Shown: one piece after another, positions 1-6,247 of the stretch
How positions within the stretch are numbered: position 1 is the first letter of the stretch
Layout of the letters: the number at the start of each line of letters is the position of its first letter
NCBI GenBank assembly: GCA_018400215.1
Contig: JAGYNF010000058.1
Coordinates: forward strand, 1-8,922
Source: Cyanobium sp. M55B138
GTDB taxonomy: Bacteria > Cyanobacteriota > Cyanobacteriia > PCC-6307 > Cyanobiaceae
DNA length: 8,922 nt
Direction of reading: 5' to 3'
The notes under the pieces: generated by a model
What the model saw: only the letters and a program-made list of their open reading frames with translations
Database searches by the model: none
What the model was told of the DNA's origin: nothing
Program-made: the position numbers and the translations under genes

Positions 1-1019
1 CGGCCACCCAGGCTGGCCTGGCCGAGGCGGCCCAGCAGTTGCGCCAGGTGCTGGGGGAGCTGCAGCGCCAGCGGTTCCAGTGGCAGCGCTGGGGCCAGCA
101 GCCCGGCCCCGACCCCCAACCCGCGGGGCGGGGCCAGCCGATCACGCTGCAACTGGCCGCCTTTGAACAGGCCTTCTTTGGCGATCCCCGCCGCCGTTGC
201 AATCCATCCGGTGGTCGCACCACCTGGACCGCCGCCTACCAGCCCTACCTGCGACGTCTGGTGCGCACGGCGGCGGCCTGCGGCGCCAGCGCCATCGACG
301 CTGCCCTGTTGGAGCAGGTTCTGGAGAGCTATCCCATCGGCACGCGCAGCCGCCAGCAATGCGGCACGGCCCTGGCGGCCCTCGCCCGCCAACTGCAGCT
401 CGACCTGCCCCAGGACTGGCGGCAGCGGGCCATGGGCTACGGCCTGCACCTGGCCCAGTTCCGCCAGTTGCCCAGCGATGCCCAGCTGCTCCAGCACGTG
501 GAGCAGATCCCCAACCCCGCCTGGCGGTTGGCCTACGGCCTGATGGCCACCTATGGCCTGCGCAACCATGAGGTGTTCTTCTGCGACCTCTCCGCCCTGG
601 CGCCCGGCGGCGATCGGGTGATCCGGGTGCTGCCCACCTCCAAGACCGGCGAACACCAGGTGTGGCCCTTCCAGCCGGAATGGGTGGAGCACTTCGGCCT
701 GGAGCGCCTCGGCGGTGATCCAGGGCTGCTGCCGCCGGTGAGCACCGATCTGCACCACACCACCCTGCAGCAGGTGGGGCGGCGGGTGGCTGAGCAATTC
801 CGCCGCTATGGCCTGCCGATCACCCCCTACGACCTGCGCCACGCCTGGGCCGTGCGCACGATCCACATCGGCCTGCCCGACACGGTGGCGGCCCGGATGA
901 TGGGCCACTCGGTGGCGATCCACACCCGCACGTATCACCACTGGATCACCCGCCGCGACCAGCAGCAGGCTGTCGATGCGGCCCTGGCGCGGCGCGCCCC
1001 CCGCCAGCAGGTGGCCTGA
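1..1019 (+). CDS. Tyrosine recombinase / phage-integrase-family protein (5' partial)
   Basis: The reading frame is open to the left edge (first full codon at 3), so the 5' end lies outside the window; a TTG at 39 is internal and not a credible start. The visible part begins with a Gln/Ala/Leu-rich, probably helical segment, followed by a core-binding-like region and a C-terminal catalytic domain. Numbering from the codon at 39, I see the box I Arg in TYGLRNHE (R175), a candidate beta-hairpin Lys in SKTGEH (K202), box II PYDLRHAW (R267), MMGH (H290) and the nucleophile in RTYHHW (Y299, codon 933-935). The residue three before R267, usually His, is Tyr. The family cuts and rejoins DNA through a 3'-phosphotyrosine. 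No att site, excisionase or phage gene is visible nearby, and cobO follows after 36 bases, so this looks like a resident chromosomal gene rather than part of an active element. Family assignment is firm; the biological role is unknown. Confidence 0.9.
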   Translation, partial: ATQAGLAEAAQQLRQVLGELQRQRFQWQRWGQQPGPDPQPAGRGQPITLQLAAFEQAFFGDPRRRCNPSGGRTTWTAAYQPYLRRLVRTAAACGASAIDAALLEQVLESYPIGTRSRQQCGTALAALARQLQLDLPQDWRQRAMGYGLHLAQFRQLPSDAQLLQHVEQIPNPAWRLAYGLMATYGLRNHEVFFCDLSALAPGGDRVIRVLPTSKTGEHQVWPFQPEWVEHFGLERLGGDPGLLPPVSTDLHHTTLQQVGRRVAEQFRRYGLPITPYDLRHAWAVRTIHIGLPDTVAARMMGHSVAIHTRTYHHWITRRDQQQAVDAALARRAPRQQVA

Positions 1020-1055
1020 GCGCGGCAGAGTGCGGCCATCGCCAGCATTGCTCCC

Positions 1056-1751
1056 GTGAGCCCAACCCCCCAGATCGAGCCCCCCCAGATCGAGACCGAG
1101 CTCGATCAGCTCGCGGCTGCGCTTGGCCCGGGCGGCGCGCTGGCCCCCGAGCGCGACCAGGAGGCCTACCGCAAGCGCATGGCCCGCCGCCAGGAGGTGC
1201 AGCGCCAGCGGGTGGGCGAACGCAATCTGGAGAAGGGTCTGGTGCTGGTGTTCACCGGCGACGGCAAGGGCAAAACCACCGCAGCCCTGGGGCTGGTGCT
1301 GCGCACGTTGGGCCACGGCGACGCGGTGGCGGTGGTGCAGTTCATCAAGGGTGGCTGGCAGCCGGGCGAGGCCAAGGCCCTGGAGCTGTTCGGCGACGCC
1401 CTGGCCTGGCACGCCCTCGGTGAGGGCTTCACCTGGGAAACCCAGGACCGCGACCGCGACCGCCAGCTGGTGCAGCAGGCCTGGCAGCACTCCTGCACCT
1501 ACCTGGCCGACGGCAGCCGCAAGCTGGTGGTGCTCGATGAGGTGAACGTGGCCCTCAAGCTGGGCTACCTGGCGGTGGAGCAGGTGATCGAGGGGCTGGC
1601 CCTGCGGCCCGAGCTCACCCACGTGGCCCTCACCGGCCGCGGCGCGCCGCCGGCGTTGCTGGAGCGGGCCGACCTGGTGACCGAGATGAAGCTGGTGCGC
1701 CATCCCTTCCGGGAGCAGGGGGTGAAGGCCCAGCAGGGGATTGAGTACTAG
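1056..1751 (+). CDS. cobO: Cob(I)yrinic acid a,c-diamide / corrinoid adenosyltransferase
   Basis: The product transfers the adenosyl group of ATP to reduced cobalt in corrinoids, a step of cobamide (vitamin B12-type) synthesis or salvage in the cytoplasm. The 231-residue protein matches the CobA/CobO/BtuR family throughout. It has the P-loop GDGKGKTT at residues 68-75, VVQFIKGGW at about 93-101, a Walker-B-like VVLDEVNVAL at about 158-167, ALTGRGAPP at about 191-199, and the characteristic end HPFREQGVKAQQGIEY. The N-terminal 60 or so residues are a charged extension common in this family. I chose the GTG at 1056 because it is the first start in frame after the preceding gene; no clear Shine-Dalgarno is present. 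The N terminus contains an in-frame 15-base tandem duplication (PQIEP PQIET). The gene follows the recombinase gene by 36 bases and may be cotranscribed with it. Its stop faces the stop of a probable small leftward gene nine bases away. Confidence 0.96.
   Translation: MSPTPQIEPPQIETELDQLAAALGPGGALAPERDQEAYRKRMARRQEVQRQRVGERNLEKGLVLVFTGDGKGKTTAALGLVLRTLGHGDAVAVVQFIKGGWQPGEAKALELFGDALAWHALGEGFTWETQDRDRDRQLVQQAWQHSCTYLADGSRKLVVLDEVNVALKLGYLAVEQVIEGLALRPELTHVALTGRGAPPALLERADLVTEMKLVRHPFREQGVKAQQGIEY
1066..1094 (+). repeat. 15-base tandem duplication inside the cobO 5' end
   Basis: A 14-base identical unit (six C then AGATCGAG) occurs at 1066-1079 and again at 1081-1094 with a 15-base period. It encodes the repeated peptide PQIE without breaking frame. 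It looks like a small slippage duplication in the variable N-terminal tail of the protein. Confidence 0.8.
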
Positions 1752-1768
1752 GGCTGCGGACTAGGACT
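1744..1768. terminator. Weak hairpin spanning two converging stop codons
   Basis: AGTACTAG (1744-1751) can pair with CTAGGACT (1761-1768) around a nine-base loop, with one internal mismatch. The left arm contains the cobO TAG and the right arm contains the stop of the leftward small gene. There is no T tract on either side and the stem is not GC-rich, so a bidirectional terminator is only a possibility. A competing five-base pairing (GCTGC at 1753-1757 with GCAGC at 1771-1775) also exists. Confidence 0.25.
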
Positions 1769-1973
1769 TGGCAGCGGCGCGGCCTTCGAGATCCCACCGG
1801 ATCGGGGCCAGCGCCCCTACCAGTGCCGTCAGGCCACTGATCAAGACCACCCGGTGCACATCGGCACGGCGCCAGATGGTGGGGTCTGCACTGGCCTCGG
1901 CGAGCGCTGAGAGGGTGAGCCGCAAGTGCGTGTGGCCAGGCGGCACAGATGCAGCGCGGGGCGGTTGACCCAT
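1761..1973 (-). CDS. Probable small membrane protein, function unknown (about 70 aa)
   Basis: This leftward frame fills most of the gap between cobO and pyrH. It reads MGQPPRAASVPPGH..., then LRLTLSALAEASADPTIWRR, then a hydrophobic stretch VVLISGLTALVGALAPI, and ends RWDLEGRAAAKS. Its codons mostly end in G or C, as in the flanking real genes, and the composition is protein-like; the competing frames here are rich in Arg, Ser and Pro. It could be a short soluble head with one C-terminal membrane helix. The ATG at 1971-1973 is my choice, but the frame stays open upstream to about 2102 and the 5' part is Pro-rich, so a later start (for example the GTG codon of SVPPGH) is possible. No Shine-Dalgarno is visible. 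I do not recognise a family. It would be convergent with cobO and divergent from pyrH. Confidence 0.45.
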   Translation of the reverse strand: MGQPPRAASVPPGHTHLRLTLSALAEASADPTIWRRADVHRVVLISGLTALVGALAPIRWDLEGRAAAKS

Positions 1974-2076
1974 CGGAGCGAGGCAGTTGCCGTAGCCAAG
2001 CGCCCACGGCCTCCGGGGGCAAGTCGGCGGTCGGGATGCCAGGACATTGCTACGGTGCGGCAAACCAACGGCTGTG
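1974..2076. promoter_or_regulatory. Upstream region of pyrH, possibly a divergent promoter region
   Basis: These 103 bases precede the pyrH ATG and would also lie upstream of the small leftward gene. A possible rightward -10 element is TACGGT at 2051-2056, inside GCTACGGT, 20 bases before the ATG. A closely similar octamer, GCTACCGT, precedes tal. I see no convincing -35 at the expected spacing and no strong ribosome binding site. Confidence 0.25.
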
Positions 2077-2784
2077 ATGGGTTTCAAGCGCGTGCTCCTC
2101 AAGCTCAGCGGCGAGGCGCTGATGGGCGAGCAGGGCTACGGGATCGACCCGGCGATCGTGCAGGCGATCGCCGCCGACGTGGCGGCCTGTGTGGCCGATG
2201 GCACCGAACTGGCCATCGTGGTGGGCGGCGGCAATATCTTCCGGGGGCTCAAGGGCTCGGCCGCCGGCATGGACCGGGCCACGGCCGATTACGTGGGCAT
2301 GCTGGCCACGGTGATGAATGCCATCACCCTGCAGGACGGGCTGGAGCGGGCCGGTGTGCCCACCCGGGTGCAGAGCGCCATCTCGATGCAGGAGGTGGCC
2401 GAGCCCTACATCCGCCGCAAGGCGATCCGCCACATGGAGAAGGGCCGGGTGGTGATCTTTGCCGCCGGCACGGGCAATCCTTTCTTCACCACCGACACCA
2501 CCGCCGCCCTGCGGGCGGCTGAGATCAACGCCGATGTGGTGTTCAAGGCCACCAAGGTGGACGGGGTCTACGACAGGGATCCCGCCAAGCACGCCGATGC
2601 CGTTCGCTTCGAGAGCCTGTCGTTCCTGGAGGTGCTCAGTGGGGAGCTGGAGGTGATGGACGGCGCCGCCATTGCCCTCTGCAAGGACAATGCGATTCCC
2701 ATCGTGGTGTTTGATCTGTTTGGGCCCGGCAACATCGGTCGGGCCGTGCGGGGCGAGCCGATCGGCACCCGCATTCACCCCTGA
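2077..2784 (+). CDS. pyrH: UMP kinase (uridylate kinase)
   Basis: The enzyme phosphorylates UMP to UDP with ATP, the committed step from pyrimidine monophosphate to UTP/CTP pools. Bacterial PyrH belongs to the amino-acid-kinase fold, is hexameric, and is unrelated to eukaryotic UMP/CMP kinases. From the ATG at 2077 the protein is 235 residues, the usual length. It starts [17 protein letters not shown], as the family does. Other motifs are VGGGNIFRG (about 49-57), [12 protein letters not shown] around the UMP-contacting D71, [13 protein letters not shown] (131-143) and the ATP-site [13 protein letters not shown] (157-169). The frame continues upstream to a TTG at 2047, but those residues are not family-like; the GTG at 2074 would add one residue. 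frr begins 11 bases after the stop, the widespread pyrH-frr pair, so the two are almost certainly cotranscribed. Confidence 0.98.
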   Translation: MGFKRVLLKLSGEALMGEQGYGIDPAIVQAIAADVAACVADGTELAIVVGGGNIFRGLKGSAAGMDRATADYVGMLATVMNAITLQDGLERAGVPTRVQSAISMQEVAEPYIRRKAIRHMEKGRVVIFAAGTGNPFFTTDTTAALRAAEINADVVFKATKVDGVYDRDPAKHADAVRFESLSFLEVLSGELEVMDGAAIALCKDNAIPIVVFDLFGPGNIGRAVRGEPIGTRIHP

Positions 2785-2795
2785 CAACAAGCCCC

Positions 2796-3335
2796 ATGGA
2801 CCTGGAAGCTTCGATGCGCAAGTCGGTGGACGCCGCCCTGCGCACCTTCAACACCATCCGCACCGGTCGGGCCAACCCCTCCCTGCTCGACAAGATCAGC
2901 GTGGAGTACTACGGCGCCGAGACGCCGCTCAAGTCGCTGGCCAGCCTGTCCACCCCCGATTCCCAGACCATCCAGATCCAGCCGTTCGACCAGAGCGCCA
3001 TGGGCCTGATCGAAAAGGCCATCGCCATGAGTGATCTGGGCCTCACCTGCAACAACGACGGCAAGGTGATCCGGATCAACATCCCGCCCCTCACCGAGGA
3101 TCGCCGCAAGGAGCTCTGCAAGATCGCCGCCAAATATGCCGAAGAGGGCAAGGTGGCCCTGCGCAACAATCGCCGCGACGGCATTGACCGGATCAAGAAG
3201 CTGGAGAAGGAGGGCGAACTGTCTGAAGACCAGAGCCGCGACGAACAGGACAAGGTGCAGAAACTCACCGATAAGTTCATCGCCGAGATCGATCGACAAC
3301 TCGCCGAGAAGGAAGCCGACATCCTCAAGGTGTGA
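2796..3335 (+). CDS. frr: Ribosome recycling factor
   Basis: RRF works with EF-G to split the post-termination ribosome so the subunits can be reused. The 179-residue protein covers the complete family. The N-terminal helix [18 protein letters not shown] leads into the signature [20 protein letters not shown] (about 21-40). The middle beta-rich domain contains [17 protein letters not shown] and [15 protein letters not shown], followed by [15 protein letters not shown]. The C terminus is a long charged helical segment with [18 protein letters not shown], typical of the three-helix bundle. The start is the ATG at 2796, 11 bases after pyrH. The stop TGA overlaps the GTG start of the next gene in the sequence GTGA (3332-3335), which suggests translational coupling. 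Nothing unusual is seen in the protein itself. Confidence 0.98.
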   Translation: MDLEASMRKSVDAALRTFNTIRTGRANPSLLDKISVEYYGAETPLKSLASLSTPDSQTIQIQPFDQSAMGLIEKAIAMSDLGLTCNNDGKVIRINIPPLTEDRRKELCKIAAKYAEEGKVALRNNRRDGIDRIKKLEKEGELSEDQSRDEQDKVQKLTDKFIAEIDRQLAEKEADILKV

Positions 3336-4510
3336 GCAGCACCGCCCCCGGGCCCATCGATGTGATCGTGGTGGGGGCCGGTGCGGCCGGTGCGGCTGCG
3401 GCCGGCCACCTGGCCCGCCGGGGCCGCAGTGTGCTGGTGCTCGACCAGGGGGTCTTCCCGCGCGATAAGCCCTGTGGCGGCGGCATGGCCGCCTCCGTGC
3501 AGCGCTGGTTTCCCTTTGACCTCAGCCCCGTGGTGGAGGCCGTGATTGAGCGGGTGCGCTTCACCTGGGACCTGGCCGATCCGGTGGTGGCGGAGCTGCC
3601 GGGGGCGTCACCGTTCTGGATCGTGCGGCGCTCCCGCCTGGATGCCTTCCTGATCGAGCAGGCCCAGGCCGCTGGAGCCCTGTTTGAACCAGGGATGCGG
3701 GTGGAGCGGGTGGTCCCTGCCGGGGATCACTGGTGCGTGCAACTGGCGGCAACGCAGCCCGATCAACCCGCCCCACAATGGCGCGCGCGGGCCGTGCTGC
3801 TGGCCGATGGCTCGGGCTCCCGCCATGCCGCCCCCCTGGGGTTGGGGCCCCGCCAACCGCGCTTTGCCACCACCGTATCCGTGGAGTTGGAGGGCGCCGT
3901 TGCCGATGCCAGCACGGCCCACTTCGGCTTTGGCTTGGTGCCCCAGGGATTTTGCTGGGCCTTTCCCCGCCAAGGGGGCACCAGCATTGGCCTGGGCAGC
4001 TTTATCGGCCGGCCGATGGATGGCCTGAAGGCCCGCCAGGATGCCGACGCCGTGTTGGCCCGGCTGCTGCCCAGCCTGGGCTTCGCGGCCGATGCCGGCA
4101 GTCGCAGGGTGGGTCGGCTACGGGTGTGGGATGGGCACCATCGTCTCCACGGCAACGGGGTGCTGGTGGCCGGCGATGCGGCATCGCTGTGTGATCCCTT
4201 CCTGGCGGAGGGTCTGCGTCCTGCCCTGCTGAGTGGCTGCCGAGCAGCGGAGGCCCTGGATCGCTGGTTGGATGGCGACGCCCAAGCCCTGGCGGGCTAC
4301 ACCAGCACCATGCGCCAGGAGTGGGGGGATTCGATGGCGTGGGGCCGGCGGATCGCCCAGGTGTTCTATCGGGTGCCCCGGGTGGGCTATCAGCTGGGGA
4401 TCAAGCGACCCACCGCTCCCCGGCGGATCGCCCAGATTCTCTCAGGCGAGATGGGCTACGGCGACATTGCCCAACGGGTGATCCGTCGCCTGCTGTTCCA
4501 GCGGGGCTAG
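3332..4510 (+). CDS. FAD-dependent oxidoreductase, geranylgeranyl reductase family
   Basis: The 392-residue flavoprotein belongs to the family of geranylgeranyl reductases (ChlP and archaeal lipid reductases), which saturate isoprenoid double bonds. Visible features are the N-terminal dinucleotide-binding motif [18 protein letters not shown] (GxGxxG at 15-20) with D38 closing the second strand, [10 protein letters not shown] (43-52) as in ChlP-type enzymes, LLADGSGSR at about 156-164, the substrate-cavity signature [11 protein letters not shown] (206-216) matching the family's (Y/F)xWxFP pattern, and the FAD-contacting [19 protein letters not shown] (281-299). It starts at a GTG that overlaps the frr stop by four bases, so it is the third gene of a pyrH-frr operon. 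It is shorter than I expect for ChlP and is probably a paralogue with its own substrate. The substrate cannot be read from the sequence, so I give no symbol. The gene ends in a palindromic CTAG shared with the converging gene. Confidence 0.88.
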   Translation: MSSTAPGPIDVIVVGAGAAGAAAAGHLARRGRSVLVLDQGVFPRDKPCGGGMAASVQRWFPFDLSPVVEAVIERVRFTWDLADPVVAELPGASPFWIVRRSRLDAFLIEQAQAAGALFEPGMRVERVVPAGDHWCVQLAATQPDQPAPQWRARAVLLADGSGSRHAAPLGLGPRQPRFATTVSVELEGAVADASTAHFGFGLVPQGFCWAFPRQGGTSIGLGSFIGRPMDGLKARQDADAVLARLLPSLGFAADAGSRRVGRLRVWDGHHRLHGNGVLVAGDAASLCDPFLAEGLRPALLSGCRAAEALDRWLDGDAQALAGYTSTMRQEWGDSMAWGRRIAQVFYRVPRVGYQLGIKRPTAPRRIAQILSGEMGYGDIAQRVIRRLLFQRG

Positions 4511-4899
4511 ATCTTGGTGCAGTCCTTGAGGTGGCGCAGCCGCTGATCGATCGAGCCCAGCAGTTCGATGGCAAACATGGGCGATTCCTGAACGGCAAAC
4601 AGAAACTTCTCGCGGTTCATCACCAGCAGCCGGCATGGGGTGATCGCCTTGGCATTGCCGTAGCGGCGATGCTCGATGGTGACCAGGGCACCGGCTCCAA
4701 ACACATCTCCGGCGTTGATCTGCTCATGCCCCTCCTCCCCATTCCAGCTCAACTCCACCTGGCCTTCCAGCAGGCCAAACATGCAGTCTCCGGGTTCACC
4801 GGAGCGAAAGATCAGTTCACCGGGCTCCACAGCCAGAACCTCACCCTTGCTGGCAAGGGCGCGCATGGTGTCAAGGGCGTTCACAGCTATGCCACGCAC
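4507..4899 (-). CDS. Stand-alone cyclic-nucleotide-binding-domain protein
   Basis: The product (up to 130 residues) is one Crp-type cyclic-nucleotide-binding domain with no helix-turn-helix and no kinase, channel or cyclase part. The beta-roll includes PGELIFRSGEPGDCMFGLLEGQVEL (about 26-50, written here in one run only as family landmarks PGELIF, GEPGD and LLEGQVEL). The phosphate-binding cassette is GDVFGAGALV (64-73) then RRYGNAKA (78-85). Aligned without gaps to E. coli CRP, the ribose-contacting Glu72 is Ala69, the phosphate-contacting Arg82 is kept as R79, and Ser83 is Tyr80. The C terminus is a helical tail (SIDQRLRHLKDC). The start is uncertain: GTG at 4899 gives the longest form, GTG at 4884 (VNALDTMRALAS) is equally plausible, and ATG at 4866 is the first ATG. 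No ribosome binding site helps. It lies about 50 bases downstream of tal on the same strand and is probably cotranscribed. Confidence 0.88.
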   Translation of the reverse strand: MRGIAVNALDTMRALASKGEVLAVEPGELIFRSGEPGDCMFGLLEGQVELSWNGEEGHEQINAGDVFGAGALVTIEHRRYGNAKAITPCRLLVMNREKFLFAVQESPMFAIELLGSIDQRLRHLKDCTKI

Positions 4900-4949
4900 A
4901 GATCAAGACGACTTTGGGCCATGGCGTCGCGTGGGCGTTCAAGAATGGA

Positions 4950-6122
4950 TTAAGGCTGGGCCAGGGCAAGCGCCGCTCCGAGCCCCCCGCGCACGTCCTC
5001 CGGGGCAAGCCGTCCATCGTTATCGGTGTCGAGGGCGTCGAATACCGCATCACTGCCGAGCCATTCCTCGCGGGTGATGCAGCCGTCACCGTCGAGGTCG
5101 TTCAGCAGAAAGATCTCGTGCACCGCATGGCCGAAGGCGGCACCGCCCTCCAGCTCGGCCAGGCGATGGGCCAGCTGGGCCTCCAGGGTTTCGATCGCCT
5201 TGCAGAAGCCCCGAATGCCCTCATCGAGCTTTTCGGTGGCCATCACATCGGCGGCCAACATGGCGCGGAAGCTGGGCTCATCGAGGTGGATCTGGGCCTC
5301 GGTGGGGGCGGGATCAAAGGCGTTCAGCTTGCGCTCGAGCACCCCATCGGTGCTGCGGAGCTGGTCGAGCAGTGCCGGGGAAATGGTGAGCAGATCGCAG
5401 CCCGCCAACTCGATGATCTCGCTTGAATTGCGGAAGCTGGCACCCATCACCTCGGTTTTGTAGCCGTAGGTTTTGAAGTAGTTAAAGATCTGGCTCACGG
5501 AAATCACCCCCGGATCTTCGGCCCCGGGGTAGCTGTCACGGCCGCTGTTCTTTTTGTGCCAATCGAGGATGCGACCTACAAAGGGGGAAATCAGGGTGAT
5601 GCCCGCCTCGGCGCAGGCAACCGCCTGGGCAAAGGAAAACAGCAGGGTGAGGTTGCAGTGGATGCCCTCCTTCTCCAGCTGTTCGGCGGCACAGATGCCC
5701 TCCCAGGTGGAGGCCACCTTGATCAGCACGCGGTCGTTGCTGATGCCGGCCTGGTTGTAAAGGCCAATCAGCTTGCGGGCCTTGGCGATGGTGGCCTCGG
5801 TGTCGTAGCTGAGGCGGGCATCCACCTCCGTGGAGACACGGCCCGGCACGATCTTGAGGATCTCCTTGCCAAAGGTCACGCAGATTTCATCCAGCGCTTC
5901 CCGCACCACGGCGTCGGCCCCAGCCTCCGGCCCCACCTCCTGGCGGGATTCGCGCAGGGAGCGATCAATCAGCTCCTGATAGGTGGGGATCTGGGCCGCC
6001 GCCAGGATCAACGAGGGATTGGTGGTGGCATCCCGTGGGGTGAACTGCCGGATCGCGTCAATATCGCCGGTGTCGGCGACCACCACGGTCATCGCGGCGA
6101 GTTGATCGAGCAGGTTGGCCAT
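4950..6122 (-). CDS. tal: Transaldolase with C-terminal EF-hand pair
   Basis: Transaldolase moves a dihydroxyacetone unit between sugar phosphates in the non-oxidative pentose phosphate pathway, using a Lys Schiff base. The 390-residue protein begins [20 protein letters not shown], nearly as in E. coli TalB, so the ATG at 6120-6122 is the start even though the frame stays open upstream. Key residues are D17 in [17 protein letters not shown] (31-40), the Schiff-base K135 in [21 protein letters not shown] (157-166) and [10 protein letters not shown] (179-188). After the barrel and its terminal helix (to about 325) comes a 60-residue extension with two EF-hand loops: [12 protein letters not shown] (342-353), fully canonical, and [12 protein letters not shown] (365-376), which has Asp at position 12. 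That implies calcium binding. A short AAGG lies before the ATG. It follows ftsI by 125 bases and precedes the cNMP-domain gene. Confidence 0.96.
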   Translation of the reverse strand: MANLLDQLAAMTVVVADTGDIDAIRQFTPRDATTNPSLILAAAQIPTYQELIDRSLRESRQEVGPEAGADAVVREALDEICVTFGKEILKIVPGRVSTEVDARLSYDTEATIAKARKLIGLYNQAGISNDRVLIKVASTWEGICAAEQLEKEGIHCNLTLLFSFAQAVACAEAGITLISPFVGRILDWHKKNSGRDSYPGAEDPGVISVSQIFNYFKTYGYKTEVMGASFRNSSEIIELAGCDLLTISPALLDQLRSTDGVLERKLNAFDPAPTEAQIHLDEPSFRAMLAADVMATEKLDEGIRGFCKAIETLEAQLAHRLAELEGGAAFGHAVHEIFLLNDLDGDGCITREEWLGSDAVFDALDTDNDGRLAPEDVRGGLGAALALAQP

Positions 6123-6188
6123 AACTGCCTTGTGGACCGGCTTCCTGATGAACCGGATGGAGCAACGGTAGCCAGAATGGCTGTCGCT
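6123..6188 (-). promoter_or_regulatory. Possible tal promoter / leader
   Basis: Reading leftward, TACCGT (plus-strand 6165-6170), inside GCTACCGT, is a possible -10 element 42 bases before the tal ATG. It resembles the GCTACGGT before pyrH. No convincing -35 is seen at the expected distance, so this is a weak suggestion only. Closer to the gene, ACAAGGCAGTT provides a modest Shine-Dalgarno-like AAGG. Confidence 0.22.
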
Positions 6189-6218
6189 TTCCCGCGGATG
6201 GCCCCCTGCTTGCGGGAA
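6189..6218 (-). terminator. Perfect 7-bp inverted repeat downstream of ftsI
   Basis: TTCCCGC at 6189-6195 and GCGGGAA at 6212-6218 are exact reverse complements separated by 16 bases. The element lies 29 bases beyond the ftsI stop and upstream of tal. The GC-rich stem would form in the ftsI transcript, but no U tract follows, so it is not a textbook intrinsic terminator. It could instead be an operator for tal or an RNA-stabilising hairpin. Confidence 0.35.
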
Positions 6219-6247
6219 TGGCCACATCCCAGCCCGGGGCCCAGCGC

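Noticed and set aside
39..41. TTG at 39 as the start of the recombinase gene
   Set aside because: The frame is open to the window edge with continuous protein-like Ala/Gln/Leu sequence, so the true start lies to the left.
1..1055. Integrative element or prophage boundary at the left edge
   Set aside because: Only the recombinase-like gene is present. There is no tRNA, no att-like direct repeat, no cargo gene and no change in base composition towards cobO.
2047..2076. An upstream TTG start for pyrH
   Set aside because: It would add [10 protein letters not shown] before the conserved [15 protein letters not shown] start. The ATG at 2077 gives the normal family length.
1752..2076. A riboswitch (for example cobalamin) in the gap after cobO
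   Set aside because: The gap lies downstream of cobO and upstream of pyrH, and I see no B12-box-like conserved core. A leftward small gene explains most of it better.
2050..2790. A leftward open frame of about 246 codons opposite pyrH
   Set aside because: It covers pyrH almost exactly and its translation is His/Gly-rich without domain features. Long antisense frames are expected in GC-rich coding DNA.
2775..3299. A leftward open frame opposite frr with hydrophobic stretches resembling membrane segments
   Set aside because: The hydrophobicity mirrors the charged Glu/Lys-rich codons of frr read in antisense (GAG/AAG become CTC/CTT). frr is complete on the plus strand.
6123..6227. A 35-residue N-terminal extension of transaldolase
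   Set aside because: The family starts at [20 protein letters not shown]. The upstream residues are not family-like and overlap the region with an inverted repeat and a possible promoter.
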